DNA of 64,000 nt, taken from the NCBI GenBank assembly GCA_037576215.1, contig JBANDB010000002.1, forward strand, positions 3,782,001 to 3,846,000. The letters run 5' to 3'. Origin of the DNA: Armillaria gallica. Lineage: Eukaryota; Basidiomycota; Agaricomycetes; Agaricales; Physalacriaceae. This document shows, piece by piece, positions 61,150 through 64,000 of this stretch (its first letter is position 1; every line of letters starts with the position of its first letter). Position numbers and translations under genes: made by a program. Under the pieces are notes generated by a model. It did not search any database and was not told the origin of the DNA. It saw nothing but the letters and a program-made list of their open reading frames with translations.

Positions 61150-62433
61150 ATGCGCGCATCTTATTTATTTCTATTGGCCTCGACTCTGAGCACAAGCTAT
61201 GCCAAACCCTCGGGACCAGTCCGTCGTAGCGTCACTGCGTTATCTGCTGCTGAACTCGCTTCGTTCGCGCCGTACACGCAGTTCGCGCGAGCAGCATATT
61301 GTGGATCAGATCTCTTGCAAGACTGGAGTTGCGGAGGTAACGCGTTATACTCCTTGCTTATGCTATTATTGACGGCTGTCTTTCAGAGGCTTGTGACGCT
61401 ACATCCGACTTCGAACCTACACTTGTAGGTGGCAACGGAAATGATGTCCAATACTGTTAGTGGTCCTCCCTGACAACATCTTCAGTTTGACGTATGGTCC
61501 ATCTAGTCTTCGTCGGGTACTGGCCATCCCAGAACTCCATAGTTGTCGGGCATGAAGGTACCGACCCAACCCAGTTGTGAGAATATTCACCTTCATCGAA
61601 TGTCTGGTGGTTTTATTCACGTCCTTTCCTTTAGTGAGTCTGTATTGACGGACATTGACGCCCTCCAGGACAACCTCGATACGAAACTTTTCCCTGGCGT
61701 CTCTAGTAATGTTTACGTGCATGGCGGTTTCAGAGATGCGCATGCCTCAACAGCCAGTGCGATTCTTGCTGAAGTTCAATCCCTCATCAAATCGAAGGGA
61801 ACCAGCAATTTAGTTTTGGTTGGACATTCACTTGGAGGCGCTCTGGCCGAACTTGATGGCCTTTTCTTCGCTCTCAATATACCCTCTGCGTCCATTAAGG
61901 TTAGGACTTACGGGACACCGCGTGTGTACATTCCTAGCATATACAGCCGTGCCACAGCTCATTCATTCTGAAAATTCTTAGGTGTTGGGAACTCGGCCTT
62001 TGCGGAGCTGATCGATTCTAAAGTAGGAACTATGTTCCGGTTCAGTGGAACCCGTTGCTGACTCGAACTATAGACGCCGGACTTCAAGCGAATCAACAAT
62101 GAACGTGGTGCGTACGGTAATACAATCATTATGCAATGCTAGTCCTGATGGAATTCAGATCTCATCCCTATATTGCCTGGGAGAGGCCTCGGGTATGCTC
62201 ACCCTGAAGGCGAGGTCCATATCCTCCAACCAGGCTCAGCTGTCGCTTGTCCGGGTGGGTCAAGATTCTCTGGTTATATCTATATACCTGACGAAGCAAT
62301 GATCACAGGTAACGACGATGCGACTGACTCGCAGTGCCAGATCGAAACAGTTCCAAACATTTTTGTGGGAAATATTCTGGATCATCTTGGCCCCTACGAG
62401 GGCATTTCCATCGGCACAATATTTTGTTTTTAA
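61150..62433 (+). CDS. Secreted class 3 lipase
   Basis: A signal peptide (MRASYLFLLASTLSTSYAKP) precedes the alpha/beta hydrolase fold: LSAAELASFAPYTQFARAAY, FVGYWPSQNSIVVGHEGTDP with the oxyanion-loop GT, VYVHGGFRDAHASTASAIL, LVLVGHSLGGALAELDG (nucleophile Ser in GHSLG), VRTYGTPRVGNSAFAELI with the conserved YGTPRVGN rebuilt across an intron, and a late His region (LPGRGLGYAHPEGEVHIL). It ends GISIGTIFCF. Such enzymes hydrolyse triglycerides or feruloyl esters outside the cell. About six introns are needed. Confidence 0.9.
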
Positions 62434-62507
62434 CTTCAAGCCTTAACGCTCAAGTCAAAGCTTTAAGCTTGGCTTTTGTCGTCGACCGTTAGTTGTCGAG
62501 TTTTATA

Positions 62508-63212
62508 CTATTTCTTTAATGGATATTCATGGACAAGTTTGACGGTACCGAAATGACGGGAAAGCTCCACGGTCGCGGCATCATTCAAGGCAGATAATTT
62601 GAGACCAGCGCTACTTATCCAATTTGATCGAACAGTAACTGCCTCAAGAGAAAATGAGTGTTCTTTGCCCGCAGAGATCTTACGCACGAAGACCAACCGA
62701 TGTCCACTGTGCAAGCCGGACCTACGGTAAAAACGTATTTCTCTTGGGCGCTATATGGAAGAACAAGACTAGCCGTTATTAGAGGGTGTCGACCTGCAAC
62801 ATAATGAGTTCCATTAGGTCCACTTGCACAAGACCCAGGTTCCTTCAGCACAAAAAGCTATTGTTTTATTGATGGACTTCGAAACAGGAGCACACAAGAA
62901 GTATAAAGTAAAAATTTTAACACGTCAAAAACGGTGCTCCATGGGTCGTCGCTCCTCAATTCATGGTCTGGCTTCTTCCATTCCCATGGTATGTACTGCA
63001 TCGACGACTTCTTTCAAGCCACGAACATGCAGTACAGATGGGAAGGAAGAACGTCAGACAATGATGAGTCTCGACGCCCATACGAGACGTTTCGTGGCCG
63101 TTAGGAAGCACACCGATAGGATATATGATTAACCCGGGTGGGCGTCTAGTCCAACGATACGGGGAGTAAAAAGCGACGGACTTTCGCAAACGGGAGAGAA
63201 GAGAAGGGGGTA
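62508..63212 (-). CDS. Hypothetical protein, exon structure uncertain
   Basis: The last exon (stop at 62508-62510) reads HRLVFVRKISAGKEHSFSLE and LSALNDAATVELSRHFGTVK and looks coding by composition. An upstream segment, GPNGTHYVAGRHPLITASLV then LPYSAQEKY, ends at a possible donor near 62.73 kb. The 5' end cannot be fixed and the coordinate given is a guess. No family recognised. Confidence 0.3.
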
Positions 63213-64000
63213 TTACGATAACAAAAGATGGTAGCTCGCCTTTTTATACTGCAACAAGCGGCTCCATTTATGGAATTTCATTGACAAATCCCATGGTTCG
63301 GAAACCTGCGCGAATTGCGTGTCCAGATTATCAAGATCAATCATCAGGGAAAACGGAAATGTCAAATGGAGGCAAATGTAGGGCACTGCACGCAGGGAAA
63401 TCGTGACGGCAAAGGAGGCGGCGGTGGCCACCGAGACTGAGCTGATGAGATGAACACGCTAAGTGCCCAGCCTTAGTGCACCGGTATTCGTAAGACTACG
63501 CACCAGTTTCGCCGTTGTTATTGCAAGAAACGACCTCTATAGGATGTGCGGCTCCGACTGTTTCTAAAAAAGTTCTTCGTGACGCCACCGCTTTCGAGGG
63601 CCCTTATACTTTGTTCCGACTAGTAGCGGACCGACGAAATTGGTAAATCTTGAAATTTCAGGTCCCAGCTGAATATACTTATACCAATCTCATTGGCTTC
63701 GTGGTCCACCTATTGACTGTATTGTAAATTCTGCTCCTCAAATATATGGATGTTGACTGGCAGTTTACCACTTTAGACCTTCACAATTTGCATTGTCCAT
63801 GCCTGAGGAGACATGTCAGCACGAATCAGCACAGACCCCTGCAAAATATGCTTCCGTCTTGCTTCCGCTATGATATAATTTAGTTCCGTGGCGGCCGATT
63901 GGTAAATATTCCCCTGGCTTGTATATTGCGCTTTTTGCATAGCGCCAGTATACTGCCATCTGGAGTAGGTTTATAGGGGGTGACCTGTCGGTAAATAGAT
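63213..64000. other. Right end, nothing recognised
   Basis: AT-rich sequence with no conserved coding segment, RNA gene or repeat that I can support. Confidence 0.35.

Overview
This window is nuclear DNA from a filamentous basidiomycete (mushroom-type fungus). Genes lie close together on both strands and are cut by many short introns of about 43-75 nt. The gene set (fungal phenylalanine ammonia-lyase, SET9, YVH1, Mei2-like, BOS1, RRP17, PL3 pectate lyase, P5B ATPase) fits Agaricomycetes. I see no bacterial, viral or CRISPR features, no tRNA or rRNA genes, and no intact transposon.

1-7.7 kb is metabolic: the 3' end of a phenylalanine ammonia-lyase gene, a cation-diffusion-facilitator metal transporter, a maleylacetate-reductase-like iron alcohol dehydrogenase divergent from a flavin reductase, and two paralogous HSL-type esterases. 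This could be a small aromatic-catabolism neighbourhood. 8-23 kb holds Tudor-SN (with a 10-nt microexon), a YVH1 phosphatase, a secreted S41-like protein, a small GRF zinc-finger protein, a broken copy of the 5' end of the S41 gene, a HAD hydrolase, mitochondrial ribosomal protein bS6m and a Mei2-like RNA-binding protein. 23-29.5 kb holds a formate/nitrite transporter, a decayed aldehyde dehydrogenase, an unresolved membrane-protein-like gene and a Gal80/Gfo-Idh-MocA oxidoreductase.

29.6-42 kb is a housekeeping block: CCT zeta, the H4K20 methyltransferase SET9, a five-unit polyubiquitin, FAM72, RRP17 and the SNARE BOS1. 43-64 kb holds a secreted PL3 pectate lyase, a metallo-beta-lactamase-fold hydrolase, a Ser/Thr-rich single-pass membrane protein, a P5B ATPase with a long disordered N-terminus, a Pro/Ser-rich protein, an amidohydrolase-like protein, a coiled-coil protein with G-x-x-x-G repeats and a secreted class 3 lipase.

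Two patterns run across the window. Several conserved, probably essential genes (CCT zeta, BOS1, Mei2) have a single-base frame break, mostly at a homopolymer run, which points to indel errors in the assembly rather than real gene death. Three introns appear to use GC-AG instead of GT-AG ends, and in each case the protein family motif is only rebuilt with the GC donor. Exon structures were inferred by eye from splice consensus and family conservation; no alignment or transcript data were available.
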